From the NCBI GenBank assembly GCA_002781745.1, contig PFFW01000042.1:1-64000 (forward strand): a stretch of DNA of 64,000 bases, in the 5' to 3' direction. The notes below the pieces were generated by a model. The model was not told the DNA's origin. It made no database searches and saw only the letters and a program-made list of their open reading frames with translations. A program made the translations under genes and the position numbers. Of the stretch, positions 34,414 to 46,990 are shown one piece after another (the first letter of the stretch is position 1; each line of letters starts with the position of its first letter). This DNA is from Rhodospirillales bacterium CG15_BIG_FIL_POST_REV_8_21_14_020_66_15 (GTDB lineage Bacteria > Pseudomonadota > Alphaproteobacteria > Rhodospirillales > Casp-alpha2).

Positions 34414-36390
34414 ATGTGGCCTTCATTCCTTGATCCGACCCGTTTCTTCGCGATCGACATCGACTCGGCGGCGGTCCTGCCGGCAACCTACGACCCTGCG
34501 CTGATTGTCCTGTCGTTCTTCATCGCGACCCTGGCAGGTTTCGCCTTCATCCATCTGCTCCTCCGCATCGCCGAACACGAACGCACCGCCCAACGCCATC
34601 TGTGGATGACCGGCGGAGCCTTGATCATGGGATTCGGCATCTGGGCCATGCACTTTGTCGGCATGCTTGCCTACCAGCTGCCGATCCGCGTCGGCTATGA
34701 CCCGCTGATCACCCTGGCGTCCGCCGCCCCCGCCGTCCTGGCGAGCGCCTGGAACCTGCAGATCGTCGCCCGCGCCCACGTTTCCAGGGTCCGCCTGTTC
34801 CTGGGCGGCATCGTCCTGGGCGGCGGCATCGGCCTCATGCATTACACGGGGATGGCGGCGGTCGAGTTCGACGCCTTCATCCGTTACGACCCGCTGTTGT
34901 TCGCCCTGTCGCTGCTGGTCGCCGTGGCGCTGGCCATGTGCGCGCTGTGGGTCGCCTTCCGTGCCTCCCGGCGAAACGTGATTCGCACTCTGACGGGCGA
35001 GGTCCTGTCGGCCTTCCTGATCGGCCTTGCCGTCGCCGGCATGCACTACACGGCCATGAGTTCCACGATCTGTTTTGCGCGCGAGGGCGCGTCGGCGAGT
35101 ATCCAGAGCATCGGGTCCGGCGTGCTGGCCGCGGCGACGACCGTCGTCGCCACGCTGATCCTGATCGCCGGCATCGCCGCCGTGGTGTTCGACCGCCGTC
35201 TGGCGTCGGAGATACTCGGTCGCACGGAGGCGGATAACCGCGCGCACCAGACGGCGCAACGCCTGCAATTGATCATGGACAACGTGGCCGACGCGGTGAT
35301 CACGCTGGACGACCGGGGTGTGATCGAGTCCTGCAACCGCGCGGCCGAGCACATCTTCGGCCGATCCCCCGACGCCATCGTCGGGCAGCCCTTGACGGCG
35401 CTGATCACCGAGACCGACGAAGGCATGAGCAATCGCAAGCACAACTTGATGCGCTACTTCCTGGATCCGGCATCGCGCAAGGCGCAGCGGGAAGGCTTCG
35501 AGGCAATCGGTCGGCGGAGCGACGGTTCGATGGTGTTCCTGGAGGCCGCCCTGTCGGAAGTCCGGGAGGGAGGGCGCACGATCATCGTCGGCGCGTTGCG
35601 CGACATCACCGAACGCATGGTCGCGGCCCTGGCCCTTGCGCAGGCGAAGGACGACGCGGAACGCGCCAACCACGCCAAATCCGAATTCATCTCGCACATG
35701 AGTCACGAACTGCGCACGCCCCTGAACGCCGTCATCGGCATGGCGGACGTGCTTCTGCGGTTCGAACCATTGCGCGGCGACCCGGAACGTCTGGTCGAAT
35801 ATCTGGCCGACATCCGGACCAGCGGCACCCACCTTCTGGCACTGGTCAACGAAATCCTCGACGTATCGATGATCGAGTCGGGCAACCGCACCCTGAACAC
35901 GGAAACCTTCGACGCGGTCGAGGAAATCGAAAGCATCCTGCGTCCCCTGCGTGCGACCCTCAGTCGCGACAGAGCGAACCTGTCCGTCACCGCACCGGAC
36001 ACGCCGGCGATGGTCGCCGCCGACCGGCAGTCGTTCCGCCAGATCGTCCTGAACCTGGCCGGCAATTCCATTGCCCACGGGGGCGAGGACGTTAAGGTCG
36101 AAGTCCGCATCGACACCGACGTCCCGGACGACTACGTGCGGATATGCGTGGCCGACGACGGTCCGGGCATTCCCGACAGCCTGATCGACGCCATCGGCCA
36201 GCCCTTCCCCCAGGTCCAGCCCGCCTATTGCGCCGCCGCCACGGGCAACGGCGAAAAGGGGGCCGGGCTGGGCCTTTACATCGTCAACCGCCTGATCGCC
36301 CTCAACGGCGGCAAATTCTCTCTGGAAAGCAAGCCGGGTCACGGCACCATCGTGACGACACTGTGGCCCAAGACGGCGAACGCTGCTTAG
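34414..36390 (+). CDS. MHYT-PAS hybrid-type sensor histidine kinase
   Basis: A 658-residue membrane sensor. Residues about 28-260 hold seven hydrophobic segments of the MHYT domain, with MHFVGM (79-84), MHYTGM (142-147) and MHYTAM (210-215), proposed to bind copper and sense gases such as O2, CO or NO. A PAS domain follows (about 283-395, QLIMDNVADAVITLDDRGVIESCNRAAEHIFG), then the phosphorylation site SHELRTPLN (H431), and an ATPase domain with LNLAGNSIAHGG (N box), DDGPGIP and GAGLGLYIV. No receiver domain is fused, so a separate response regulator is needed; none is adjacent. ATG 34414 has a weak ribosome site. Confidence 0.92.
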   Translation: MWPSFLDPTRFFAIDIDSAAVLPATYDPALIVLSFFIATLAGFAFIHLLLRIAEHERTAQRHLWMTGGALIMGFGIWAMHFVGMLAYQLPIRVGYDPLITLASAAPAVLASAWNLQIVARAHVSRVRLFLGGIVLGGGIGLMHYTGMAAVEFDAFIRYDPLLFALSLLVAVALAMCALWVAFRASRRNVIRTLTGEVLSAFLIGLAVAGMHYTAMSSTICFAREGASASIQSIGSGVLAAATTVVATLILIAGIAAVVFDRRLASEILGRTEADNRAHQTAQRLQLIMDNVADAVITLDDRGVIESCNRAAEHIFGRSPDAIVGQPLTALITETDEGMSNRKHNLMRYFLDPASRKAQREGFEAIGRRSDGSMVFLEAALSEVREGGRTIIVGALRDITERMVAALALAQAKDDAERANHAKSEFISHMSHELRTPLNAVIGMADVLLRFEPLRGDPERLVEYLADIRTSGTHLLALVNEILDVSMIESGNRTLNTETFDAVEEIESILRPLRATLSRDRANLSVTAPDTPAMVAADRQSFRQIVLNLAGNSIAHGGEDVKVEVRIDTDVPDDYVRICVADDGPGIPDSLIDAIGQPFPQVQPAYCAAATGNGEKGAGLGLYIVNRLIALNGGKFSLESKPGHGTIVTTLWPKTANAA

Positions 36391-36400
36391 AGCGCCGTGT

Positions 36401-37582
36401 TCAGCAGACCTCGAACAGCCCCGCCGCCCCCATGCCGCCGCCGATGCACATGGTGACGACCACGTTCCTGGCCCCGCGGCGCTTGCCTTCTATCAGGATG
36501 TGGCCGGTCAGGCGCGCGCCCGTCATGCCGAAAGGATGGCCGACGGAGATGCCGCCGCCGTCGACGTTCAGGTTCTCCTGCGGGATGCCCAGCCTGTCGC
36601 GGCAATAGAGGACCTGGGAGGCGAAAGCCTCGTTCAGTTCCCACAGGTCGATGTCGTCCATCTTGAGCCCCTGGCGTTCCAGCAGGCGCGGGATGGCGAA
36701 CACGGGGCCGATGCCCATCTCGTCGGGCTCGCAGCCGGCGACGGCCAGGCCCTTGAAGATGCCGAGGGGCTGCAGCCCGCGCCGCCCGGCCTCCTTCTCG
36801 GACATGACGACGCAGGCCGACGCGCCGTCGGAAAGCTGCGACGCGTTGCCCGCCGTGATGAACTTTCCGGGCCCCATCACGGGCTCCAGCTTGGCCAAGC
36901 CTTCGAGCGTCGTCGACGGGCGGTTGCCCTCGTCCCGGTCGAGGGTTACTTCCTTTTCCGAAATTGCGCCCGTTTCCTTGTCCTTGACCAGCATCCGGGA
37001 GGTCAGGGGCACGATCTCGTCATCGAAGCGGCCGGCCTGCTGCGCCGCCGCCGTGCGCATCTGGCTTTCCAGGGCGAATTCGTCCTGGGCCTCGCGCGTG
37101 ATGCCGTAGCGCTCGGCGACGATGTCCGCCGTGTCGATCATGGGGATCCACATCTCCGGCTTGTGTTCGAGCAGCCAGTCTTCCTTGGCCTCGTTCGCCA
37201 TCGCCTTGTCGCGCACCAGGCTGATGCTCTCCAGACCACCGCCCACGGCGACCGGCACGCCGTCCATGACCACCCGATTGGCCGCCACGGCGATGGCCTG
37301 CAGGCCCGAGGCGCAGAGCCGGTTGATGGTCGTGCCGCTGGTCGTCACCGGCAGACCGGCGCGGACCACCGACATGCGGGCGATGTTCTTGCCGGTCGCT
37401 CCCTCGGGCATGCCGCAGCCGAAAACCACGTCCTCGACATCGGCCGGGTCGATCCCGGCACGGGCCACGGCATGCTTGATGACATGACCGCCCAGGGTCG
37501 CCCCATGGGTGTTGTTGAAAGCGCCCCGGCCGGCCCTGCCGATGGGGGTGCGGGCGGTGGAGACGATGACGGCGCGTTGCAT
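36401..37582 (-). CDS. Acetyl-CoA acetyltransferase / thiolase
   Basis: A 393-residue thiolase, last gene of the operon acyl-CoA synthetase - TPP enzyme - hydratase/dehydrogenase - thiolase. Active residues: nucleophilic Cys in [12 protein letters not shown] (about 90), NEAFASQ (about 317), His in [16 protein letters not shown] (about 349) and Cys in [13 protein letters not shown] (about 380). It cleaves 3-oxoacyl-CoA to acetyl-CoA plus a shortened acyl-CoA, or condenses acetyl-CoA. The [10 protein letters not shown] segment suits degradative thiolases. The track ORF starts at 37711; ATG 37582 has AAGGAAGAA upstream. 25 bp separate it from the fadJ-like stop. Confidence 0.93.
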   Translation of the reverse strand: MQRAVIVSTARTPIGRAGRGAFNNTHGATLGGHVIKHAVARAGIDPADVEDVVFGCGMPEGATGKNIARMSVVRAGLPVTTSGTTINRLCASGLQAIAVAANRVVMDGVPVAVGGGLESISLVRDKAMANEAKEDWLLEHKPEMWIPMIDTADIVAERYGITREAQDEFALESQMRTAAAQQAGRFDDEIVPLTSRMLVKDKETGAISEKEVTLDRDEGNRPSTTLEGLAKLEPVMGPGKFITAGNASQLSDGASACVVMSEKEAGRRGLQPLGIFKGLAVAGCEPDEMGIGPVFAIPRLLERQGLKMDDIDLWELNEAFASQVLYCRDRLGIPQENLNVDGGGISVGHPFGMTGARLTGHILIEGKRRGARNVVVTMCIGGGMGAAGLFEVC

Positions 37583-37607
37583 TTTGTTCTTCCTTCTTGT
37601 TCGGGAT

Positions 37608-39707
37608 CTAGAGGTCGGCGAACCTGCCGCCCGTGCGGGCGAGCTTTTCCAGAAGCGGCGCCGGCTCCAACGCCGGCGATGCGGCCTCGGCCCAATGGGC
37701 CAGGCGTTCATAGACGTGCCGGGCGCCGACCTGGTCGGCGTGGAACATGGGGCCGCCCTTGGCGACCGGGAAGCCGTAGCCGTTGGTCCAGATAACGTCG
37801 ATGTCCGACGCGCGCTGGGCCATGCCCTCGTCCAAGATCTTGGCGCCCTCGTTGATCAGGGCATAAAAGCAGCGCTCGTGGATTTCCTGATCGGTGATCG
37901 CGCGGCGCTCGATCCCCAGTTCGGCGGAAGTTTCCTCAATGATCTTCTGCACCTCGGGGTCCGGCAGGGGCTTGCGCGAGCCCTCTTCGTAGCGATACCA
38001 TCCGGCCATGGTCTTCTGCCCCTTGCGCCCGGCCTCAACCACCCGGTCGGCGACCACCGGCCAGCGCTCGCCCGGCTTGAGGAACTGAACCTGCCGCTTG
38101 CGCACCAGGTAGGACACGTCCAACCCGGCCAGGTCGCCCACCGCCATCGGCCCCATGGCGAAACCGAAATCGAGGAACACCTTGTCGATCTGCTGCGGCA
38201 GGGCGCCTTCCTCGAGCAGGAAATAGGCCTGCCGCGTGTAGCGGTGGTACATGCGGTTGCCGACGAAGCCGTCGCAATTGCCGACCAGCACCGGAATCTT
38301 GTCGATGCGTTTGCCCAGATCCATGACCGTGGCGATGACGTCCCTGGCCGTTTCCTTGCCGCGTACGTTTTCCATCAGCTTCATGACGTTGGCCGGGCTG
38401 AAGAAGTGGGTGCCGATGACGTCGGCGGGCCGCTTGGTGGCCGCCGCGATTTCGTCGATGTCCAGGGTCGAGGTATTGGTCGCCAGGATCGCGCCCGGCT
38501 TCATGACCGCGTCCAGACGCCCGAAGATGTCCTTCTTCAGGCCCATCTCCTCGAACACCGCCTCGATCACGATGTCGGCGGTGCCCAGGTCCGCGTAGTC
38601 GGTGGCGCCGGCGATCAGGCTTAGGCGCCGGTCCATGTCGTCCTGCGCCAGGCGGCCCTTGGCGACCGTCGCGGCGTAGTTCCTTTCGACCTTGGCGAGG
38701 CCGGCCGTCAGCGCATCCGCCGAGGTTTCCAGCACGGTCACCGGAATGCCCGCGTTGGCGAAGCACATGGCAATGCCGCCGCCCATGGTCCCGCAGCCGA
38801 CAACGGCCGCGCTATTGATGGGCCGCTTGGGCGTGTCGCGCGGCACGTCCTTGACCTTGGCGGCCTCGCGCTCGGCGAAGAACAGGTGGCGCTGCGCCTT
38901 GGACTGATCGGAATCCCGGCACTGTACGAACAGCTTGCGCTCGAAGGCCATGCCCTCGTCGAAGGGCATCTTCGCGGCCGCCTCGACGCAGTCGATGCAG
39001 GCGAGCGGCGCCAGCAGGCCGCGCGATCGCTTTTCCCAGGTCTTGCGCGCCTCGGCGAAGACCTCGGGTTCGGCATCGGATACCGCCAGGTCACGCACCT
39101 TGCGAAGCGCGGCGCCGTCGGCCACCAGCTTTTTCGCGTAGGCGACGGCGGCGTCGGTCAGGCCACCCTCCAGCAGCGCATCGATCACGCCCAGGTCCAG
39201 CGCGTCCCGGGCCGGGAACGGGTCGCCGGACAGGATCACCTTCAATGCCCGTTTGGCGCCGATGACCCGCGGCAGGCGCTGCGTGCCGCCGGAGCCCGGG
39301 ACGATGCCCAGCTTAACCTCGGGCAGGGCGACCTGGACCGTGGCGTCGGCGACGCGGTAATGGCAGGACAGCGGCAGTTCCAGCCCGCCGCCGAAGGCCG
39401 TCGAATGCAGGGCGGCGACGACGATCTTGGGGAATTCCTCGGCCCGCGCGCAGACCTGGCGCAGGGTCGGTTCCGCCGGCGGGGCGCCGAACTCTCGGAT
39501 ATCGGCCCCGCCGGAAAAGCATCGCCCGCCGCCGCGGATCACCACCGCGTCTATGCCGGAATCACTCGCGACCTTGTCGAGCGCTTCCACGATGCCCAAA
39601 CGCACGGCGTGGCCCATCGCGTTCACCGGCGGGCTGTCGATGGTGATGACGGCGATACGGTCGCGGACGTCCAGGGTCACGGGGGCTGCGGAATCGGCTG
39701 CGGACAT
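37608..39707 (-). CDS. Fused enoyl-CoA hydratase / 3-hydroxyacyl-CoA dehydrogenase (FadJ-like)
   Basis: A 699-residue bifunctional beta-oxidation enzyme. The N-terminal crotonase domain has the oxyanion pattern in [10 protein letters not shown] and [20 protein letters not shown], with the acid Glu in [20 protein letters not shown]. The NAD-binding domain begins [22 protein letters not shown] (about residue 300), with [17 protein letters not shown] holding the catalytic His and [10 protein letters not shown] following. The C-terminal dehydrogenase dimer domain completes it. The track ORF runs from 40103; the real start is ATG 39707. It hydrates enoyl-CoA and oxidises the product to 3-oxoacyl-CoA for the adjacent thiolase. 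Confidence 0.93.
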   Translation of the reverse strand: MSAADSAAPVTLDVRDRIAVITIDSPPVNAMGHAVRLGIVEALDKVASDSGIDAVVIRGGGRCFSGGADIREFGAPPAEPTLRQVCARAEEFPKIVVAALHSTAFGGGLELPLSCHYRVADATVQVALPEVKLGIVPGSGGTQRLPRVIGAKRALKVILSGDPFPARDALDLGVIDALLEGGLTDAAVAYAKKLVADGAALRKVRDLAVSDAEPEVFAEARKTWEKRSRGLLAPLACIDCVEAAAKMPFDEGMAFERKLFVQCRDSDQSKAQRHLFFAEREAAKVKDVPRDTPKRPINSAAVVGCGTMGGGIAMCFANAGIPVTVLETSADALTAGLAKVERNYAATVAKGRLAQDDMDRRLSLIAGATDYADLGTADIVIEAVFEEMGLKKDIFGRLDAVMKPGAILATNTSTLDIDEIAAATKRPADVIGTHFFSPANVMKLMENVRGKETARDVIATVMDLGKRIDKIPVLVGNCDGFVGNRMYHRYTRQAYFLLEEGALPQQIDKVFLDFGFAMGPMAVGDLAGLDVSYLVRKRQVQFLKPGERWPVVADRVVEAGRKGQKTMAGWYRYEEGSRKPLPDPEVQKIIEETSAELGIERRAITDQEIHERCFYALINEGAKILDEGMAQRASDIDVIWTNGYGFPVAKGGPMFHADQVGARHVYERLAHWAEAASPALEPAPLLEKLARTGGRFADL

Positions 39708-39739
39708 CGGTCGGGTGGTTCCCTTTTCTCTTGCGGGGG

Positions 39740-41410
39740 TCAGACCTTCTTGGCCCTGCCCGGTTTCAGACTGGTCAGGTTGGTATAGGCGCTGATGTGC
39801 TCCAGCGACGCGGCGACGTCGATGACCACCGGGCCGTCGTGGGCCAGGGCCTCTTTCAGCACCCTGTCCGCGTCCTCGGCCTTGTCGATACGCAGCCCCA
39901 GGGCGCCAAAGCTTTCCGCCCACTTGGCGAAATCGGGATTGACCAGGGCCGTCGCCTCGACACGGCCGGGAAAGGCCTTTTCCTGGTGCAGGCGGATGGT
40001 GCCGTAACTTTTGTTGTTGGAGACGAAGATGCGGACGCGCGCGCCGTACTGCACGGCGGTCGCCAGTTCGTTGCCGGTCATCAGCATGCCGCCGTCGCCG
40101 CACACGGTGACGACCTGACGGTCGGGATGGCGCAGCGCCGCGGCCACCGCGGAGGGCACGCCCAGCCCCATGGCGCCGGACACCGCGCCCAGCAGGATTT
40201 GCGTCGGCTTGAAGGGAAAATGGCGGTGGACCCAGGAATTGAAATTGCCGGCGTCCATGGTGACGATCGCGTCGTCCTTCAGTTGATTTCGGAAGGCGTC
40301 AACGACATGGCCGAAATTGACCCCGTCGGGCGCCGACCAGGGCTTCCACTGCGACATCTTGCGATGTGCGTCGCGCAGGCGCTTGAGCCATTCGCCCCTG
40401 CCCTGCGGCGCCTTGGGCGGGGAAATCGCCGCCAGGCGGGCGATGAAATCTTCGGCGTCGGCGCAGATCGCCTGGGAGGTGTCGAAAACGTGGTCCAGGT
40501 GCTCGCCGTCGGGATAGACATGGATCAGGGGCTGGCGCGGCTGCGGCGCTTCGGGCAGCAGATAGCCCTGGGTCGTAACGTCGCCCAGGCGCGTGCCCAT
40601 GGCGACGATCAAGTCCGCGTCCTGCAGGGTTTCGCGGATCGTCGCCGGTACGCCGTACCCCAGATGAGCGGCGAAGTGGTCATGTTCGTTGGGGAAGATG
40701 TCCTGGTTCTTGAAGCTGGTGGCGACGGGCAGCGACCAGGCCTCGGAACAGGCGAGCAACGCGGCCCGTGCGGACGCCAGGCGCAACATGCCGCCGGCGA
40801 CCAGAAGCGGCCGCTTGGCGCGCCCGATAGCCGCCGCGACGGCCTTCACCTGGGCGTCCGTGGCCCTCGGTTTTTCCAGGGCCATCGGGCTGGCGCCGGT
40901 GTTTTCCGCCGGGTCGGTCAGCATGTCTTCGGGCAGCACCACGACGACCGGACCGGGCGTGCCCTCCTGGGCGATCTGAAAGGCCTGCGCCACGACCTTG
41001 GCCAGGCGCTTGGGATCGTGCACTTCCTCCACGTGCTTGGCCATGTCGCCGAAGGTGATGCGGTAGTCGACCTCCTGGAAGGCGCCCCTTCCCAGGTCGG
41101 GGCGCGGCACCTGACCGATGAACAGGATGAACGGCACCGCGTCCTGTTCGGCCGTGTGCACGGCGATGGCGGCGTTGCAGGCGCCCGGCCCGCGGCTGAC
41201 CAGGGCAACGCCGGGCGCCCCTGTCAGCTTGGCGTCGGCGACGGCCATGTACCCGGCACCGCCTTCATGGCGACAGGACACGACATGGATTTCGTCGCAG
41301 TCGTGCAGGGCATCCAGCACGGCCAAATAGCTTTCACCCGGCACGCAGAACACGCGGTCCACGCCATGCAGGACAAGCGTATCCACCAGGGCGTCGGCGG
41401 CACGATTCAT
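39740..41410 (-). CDS. Thiamine-pyrophosphate-dependent enzyme
   Basis: A 556-residue three-domain TPP enzyme of the acetolactate synthase/benzaldehyde lyase fold. The catalytic Glu is E49 in CRHEGGAGYMA. The TPP/Mg site is CGDGGMLMTGNELATA with the second NNKSYGTIR segment, giving the GDG...N pattern. The middle FAD-type domain looks degenerate. Its place inside a beta-oxidation operon suggests acyl-CoA or aldehyde chemistry, for example a 2-hydroxyacyl-CoA lyase or a 2-oxoacid decarboxylase, but this is inference. No regulatory subunit of acetolactate synthase is next to it, so valine synthesis is unlikely. Confidence 0.85.
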   Translation of the reverse strand: MNRAADALVDTLVLHGVDRVFCVPGESYLAVLDALHDCDEIHVVSCRHEGGAGYMAVADAKLTGAPGVALVSRGPGACNAAIAVHTAEQDAVPFILFIGQVPRPDLGRGAFQEVDYRITFGDMAKHVEEVHDPKRLAKVVAQAFQIAQEGTPGPVVVVLPEDMLTDPAENTGASPMALEKPRATDAQVKAVAAAIGRAKRPLLVAGGMLRLASARAALLACSEAWSLPVATSFKNQDIFPNEHDHFAAHLGYGVPATIRETLQDADLIVAMGTRLGDVTTQGYLLPEAPQPRQPLIHVYPDGEHLDHVFDTSQAICADAEDFIARLAAISPPKAPQGRGEWLKRLRDAHRKMSQWKPWSAPDGVNFGHVVDAFRNQLKDDAIVTMDAGNFNSWVHRHFPFKPTQILLGAVSGAMGLGVPSAVAAALRHPDRQVVTVCGDGGMLMTGNELATAVQYGARVRIFVSNNKSYGTIRLHQEKAFPGRVEATALVNPDFAKWAESFGALGLRIDKAEDADRVLKEALAHDGPVVIDVAASLEHISAYTNLTSLKPGRAKKV

Positions 41411-41484
41411 CTCGTCGTCTCCCTCAAGACAAGGCCTTGCCGGAACTGTAACACGGCGTCGTCACGCGCGGTCGACCTCCCGTT

Positions 41485-43137
<1,653 letters not shown>

Positions 43138-43356
43138 GGGCGCTCCTCCATCTTGGGTAGTTGGCGTTCCTTTATGCCAGGCATTGCACCCGGGGTTTTG
43201 CCGACTATGGCGGCACCCCGCGGGCGAGATCAAGCGCCCATGAAAGTACGGTTCGCACAGCGAAACGGACGCCGAGCGGCCCTTGTATTCGCCGGGCGAA
43301 GCGATAACACTTCTGGCGCCTTCCCTGCCTCCAAGAGCACACCCAAGGACCCGGCC

Positions 43357-44580
<1,224 letters not shown>

Positions 44581-44944
44581 ACGCCGTTCCCCAATTTCGG
44601 AAATGAAAAACGTAAATTTACAAAAATTTATTTCGATACCGCGCGTGAAATAAATAATTTTCAGAAAACTGATAGACTGTTGTTAAAAATAACGGTTTTC
44701 GGGGATTTTCGATCTTTTTCCAGGGCTGCCACCCGGCGGACGACGGCAACTCGGGCGGGACAGCCATTGACTTTGCCCTCCGTCCGCCCCCATATGGCTC
44801 GTACGTGTTACATTTGTTATGTCGATCTTAGATACCGGTTCGCCGGGTAGCTACGTTATCCCCTGACAATGTGAACGTTACACCGCCGCGCCGTCGCATG
44901 CTGCGGGGCGCGATTGCTTCATCCATTGAACGAGGAAAACGACA
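44581..44944. other. 364-bp non-coding region with AT-rich island, upstream of the cold-shock gene
   Basis: The first 120 bp are AT-rich for this genome, with a GTAAATTTAC palindrome at 44612. Downstream are ordinary sequence and a few near-promoter hexamers (TTGACT at about 44767). Cold-shock mRNAs usually have long leaders, so a large part may be transcribed. No gene or RNA recognised. Confidence 0.5.
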
Positions 44945-45154
44945 ATGGCTACTGGTACCGTAAAATGGTTCAACCCGAACAAGGGTTTCGGCTTCATTCA
45001 GCCCGACGACGGCTCGCAGGACGCGTTCGTGCACATCTCGGCCGTTGAACGCGCCGGCATTCACACGCTGCGCGAAGGACAGAAGGTCAATTATGACCTT
45101 CAGGCCGGCAAGAACGGCAAGTCTTCCGCCGAAAACCTGTCGCTCGCGGACTAA
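44945..45154 (+). CDS. Cold-shock protein CspA family
   Basis: A 69-residue single cold-shock domain, an OB-fold RNA chaperone that melts RNA structure. RNP1 is NKGFGFIQPD (residues 13-22) and RNP2 is DAFVHIS (27-33); the ending KSSAENLSLAD is usual. It starts at ATG 44945 after a GAGGAAAA site. A perfect hairpin terminator follows (45167). Whether it is cold-induced cannot be told, but the long AT-rich upstream region is suggestive. Confidence 0.96.
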   Translation: MATGTVKWFNPNKGFGFIQPDDGSQDAFVHISAVERAGIHTLREGQKVNYDLQAGKNGKSSAENLSLAD

Positions 45155-45166
45155 CGATCCGACGCG

Positions 45167-45198
45167 CCGCCCCCGGCGCCCAAGCCGGGGGCGGTTTC
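45167..45198 (+). terminator. Rho-independent terminator after the cold-shock gene
   Basis: CCGCCCCCGGC pairs perfectly with GCCGGGGGCGG around a 6-base loop, followed by TTTCG. The stem is 11 bp and lies 12 bp after the stop codon, a standard position. Confidence 0.82.
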
Positions 45199-45264
45199 GT
45201 CCGCCCCTTGGGCCGCGTGACTTCCATGCCGCCTGCCCCTTTAGCGCAGAGAAGGAGTCTCGCC

Positions 45265-45519
45265 ATGACCAAATCCAGCCGTCAACGCGCCGCCGTCCGG
45301 TCACGGGCCGAGGAGGAATTCCTGGCCGCGCAGAAGAAGAACAAGAAGGAGCTGGAGGAAAAGGAACGCCTGCGCAATGAGAAGGCCCAGCATGTGGCCG
45401 ACCTGAAGGCGAAGCGGCTCGCGAAGGAAGCCGCCGACAAGGAAGAACCCGCGCCCCCACCCGAAAAGCCCGCCAAGAAACGGTCCCCTGCGAAACTGCC
45501 CCAGTTCCACCGCTTTTAA
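45265..45519 (+). CDS. Small charged coiled-coil protein
   Basis: An 84-residue protein dominated by one charged helix (RAEEEFLAAQKKNKKELEEKERLRNEKAQ), with Pro/Lys-rich tail PPPEKPAKKRSPAKLPQFHRF. There is no signal or membrane segment. No family recognised; it resembles several unnamed alphaproteobacterial small proteins. A GAAGGAG site precedes ATG 45265. The zinc-ribbon gene begins 21 bp after its stop and is likely co-transcribed. Confidence 0.7.
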   Translation: MTKSSRQRAAVRSRAEEEFLAAQKKNKKELEEKERLRNEKAQHVADLKAKRLAKEAADKEEPAPPPEKPAKKRSPAKLPQFHRF

Positions 45520-45540
45520 GGAACGGGGTCGCAGCAAAAA

Positions 45541-45747
45541 ATGGCCACGCAATTGAACAACCTGTTGGAAGAAGACCTGAACGCCGGTGCCCAGGGCGAC
45601 CGCCATGCTTGGGATCAGCCCAAGAAGCGGTCCTGCCTGCGCTGCGACACCCTGTTCATGAGCACCTGGTCCGGCGAACGGATTTGTCCGCGCTGCAAGG
45701 GATCGAGTGCTTGGCGAAACGACGCCCCTCTGCCCAACCGTTCCTGA
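45541..45747 (+). CDS. Small zinc-ribbon protein
   Basis: A 68-residue protein with two Cys pairs, SCLRCDTLF and ICPRCKGS, about 18 residues apart, a classical zinc ribbon. The N-terminal half is polar and includes DRHAWDQPKKR. Proteins of this size often bind nucleic acid or ribosomes; no specific role is known. Its start ATG 45541 follows the preceding gene closely. No transposon or phage signs. Confidence 0.72.
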   Translation: MATQLNNLLEEDLNAGAQGDRHAWDQPKKRSCLRCDTLFMSTWSGERICPRCKGSSAWRNDAPLPNRS

Positions 45748-45891
45748 CCACATTCCCACCACGTCTGGATGGGGCCGACAGGCCGCCGCTGTCGCACTGA
45801 TGGCGATACACCTTCCGCCTCCATCCTCCCGGATACCGGATCGCAGCGGAGCCCGCGCCCGCCGAAAGTTCATGAACCCTGCGGAACTGCG

Positions 45892-46944
45892 CTAATCCCG
45901 CCCCGCCTGTTCGATCAGGGACCAGGCGATCTCCGACAGGTTGCGGCACACGTCGCGGCGCTGGAGCGCTGCCGCGCTGGTGGCGTTGCCGTCGAGTCCC
46001 CGCTTGTACACGCCCTGGGCGATGGCGCCGAGGCGGAACAGGGACAGCACCAGGTAAAAGGTCCAGTCTCCCAAATCCGCCCGGCCCGTGCGCCGGGCAT
46101 AGGCGGCAAGGTAGTCCGTTTCCGACGGAATACCCGTCGCCGCCGGATCGTTGGCGCGCAGATCGCCCCGCCGGGGATCCGGCATATGCCAGGGAAGACA
46201 GTTGTAGGCGAGGTCCGCCAGCGGATCGCCCAGGGTCGCAAGCTCCCAATCGACGACGGCAAGAACCTTCGCTTCGGTCGGATGGAAGATCATGTTCTCC
46301 AGCCGGAAGTCGCCGTGGGCGATGGTCGTCTCCGCCTCTGTCGGAACATTGTCGGGCAGCCATTCGATCAGCCGGTCCATGGCCGCAAGATGGTCCGTGG
46401 CCGAGGCCTGGTACTGGCCGGTCCAGCGTTTCACCTGGCGCGCGGCATAGCCTCCTTCCCGCCCGAAGTCCTGGAGTCCCGCCGCCCGCCAGTCGACCCG
46501 GTGCAGGTTCGCCAGGGTCGCATTCATGGCGTCGTAGACAGCGGCGCGTTCGTGGGGCGCCATGCCGGGGAGTTCCAGTTCGCGGAACACGCGGCCGTCG
46601 ACATGAGCCATGACATAGAAAGCCTGGCCGATGACGCCGTCGTCCATGCAAAGCATCAGGGGATCGGCGACGGGCACCGCCCCGCCCTTCAGCGCCGACA
46701 TGATACGGAATTCCCGGTCGACGGCATGGGCCGACGGCAAAAGGTCGCCCGGCGGCTTCTTGCGCAGGACGAAGCGGCGCCCCACCGCGTCCGTCAATTC
46801 GAAGGTGGGGTTGGACATACCGCCCGCGAACTGGCGGGCGGCAAGCGGCGGCGTGACGCCCTGCAGGCGCGATGTGAGGTAGTCGGCAAACGCCGCCAGG
46901 TCGAGCACGTGGGCGCCGGGCTGGGAAGTTGGGGTGTCGGTCAT
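45892..46944 (-). CDS. Phosphotransferase family protein (ACAD10 kinase-like)
   Basis: A 350-residue member of the aminoglycoside phosphotransferase/choline kinase-like fold. ATP site: FAGGMSNPTFELTDAVGRRFVLRKKP. Catalytic loop: HGDFRLENMIF (H-x-D-x-x-x-x-N), then VVDWELATLGDPLADLAYN, with DWE in the DFG-like position. Similar kinases are the N-terminal part of ACAD10 and phosphorylate hydroxyacyl-CoA in 4-hydroxy acid breakdown. An ACAD10/11-like dehydrogenase lies 1.3 kb away, so a joint role is possible. ATG 46944; weak ribosome site. Confidence 0.85.
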   Translation of the reverse strand: MTDTPTSQPGAHVLDLAAFADYLTSRLQGVTPPLAARQFAGGMSNPTFELTDAVGRRFVLRKKPPGDLLPSAHAVDREFRIMSALKGGAVPVADPLMLCMDDGVIGQAFYVMAHVDGRVFRELELPGMAPHERAAVYDAMNATLANLHRVDWRAAGLQDFGREGGYAARQVKRWTGQYQASATDHLAAMDRLIEWLPDNVPTEAETTIAHGDFRLENMIFHPTEAKVLAVVDWELATLGDPLADLAYNCLPWHMPDPRRGDLRANDPAATGIPSETDYLAAYARRTGRADLGDWTFYLVLSLFRLGAIAQGVYKRGLDGNATSAAALQRRDVCRNLSEIAWSLIEQAGRD

Positions 46945-46990
46945 CCTGGCACGTCTTATAGCGGAGGCCCGGGCCGCCTGGCGACCACGA

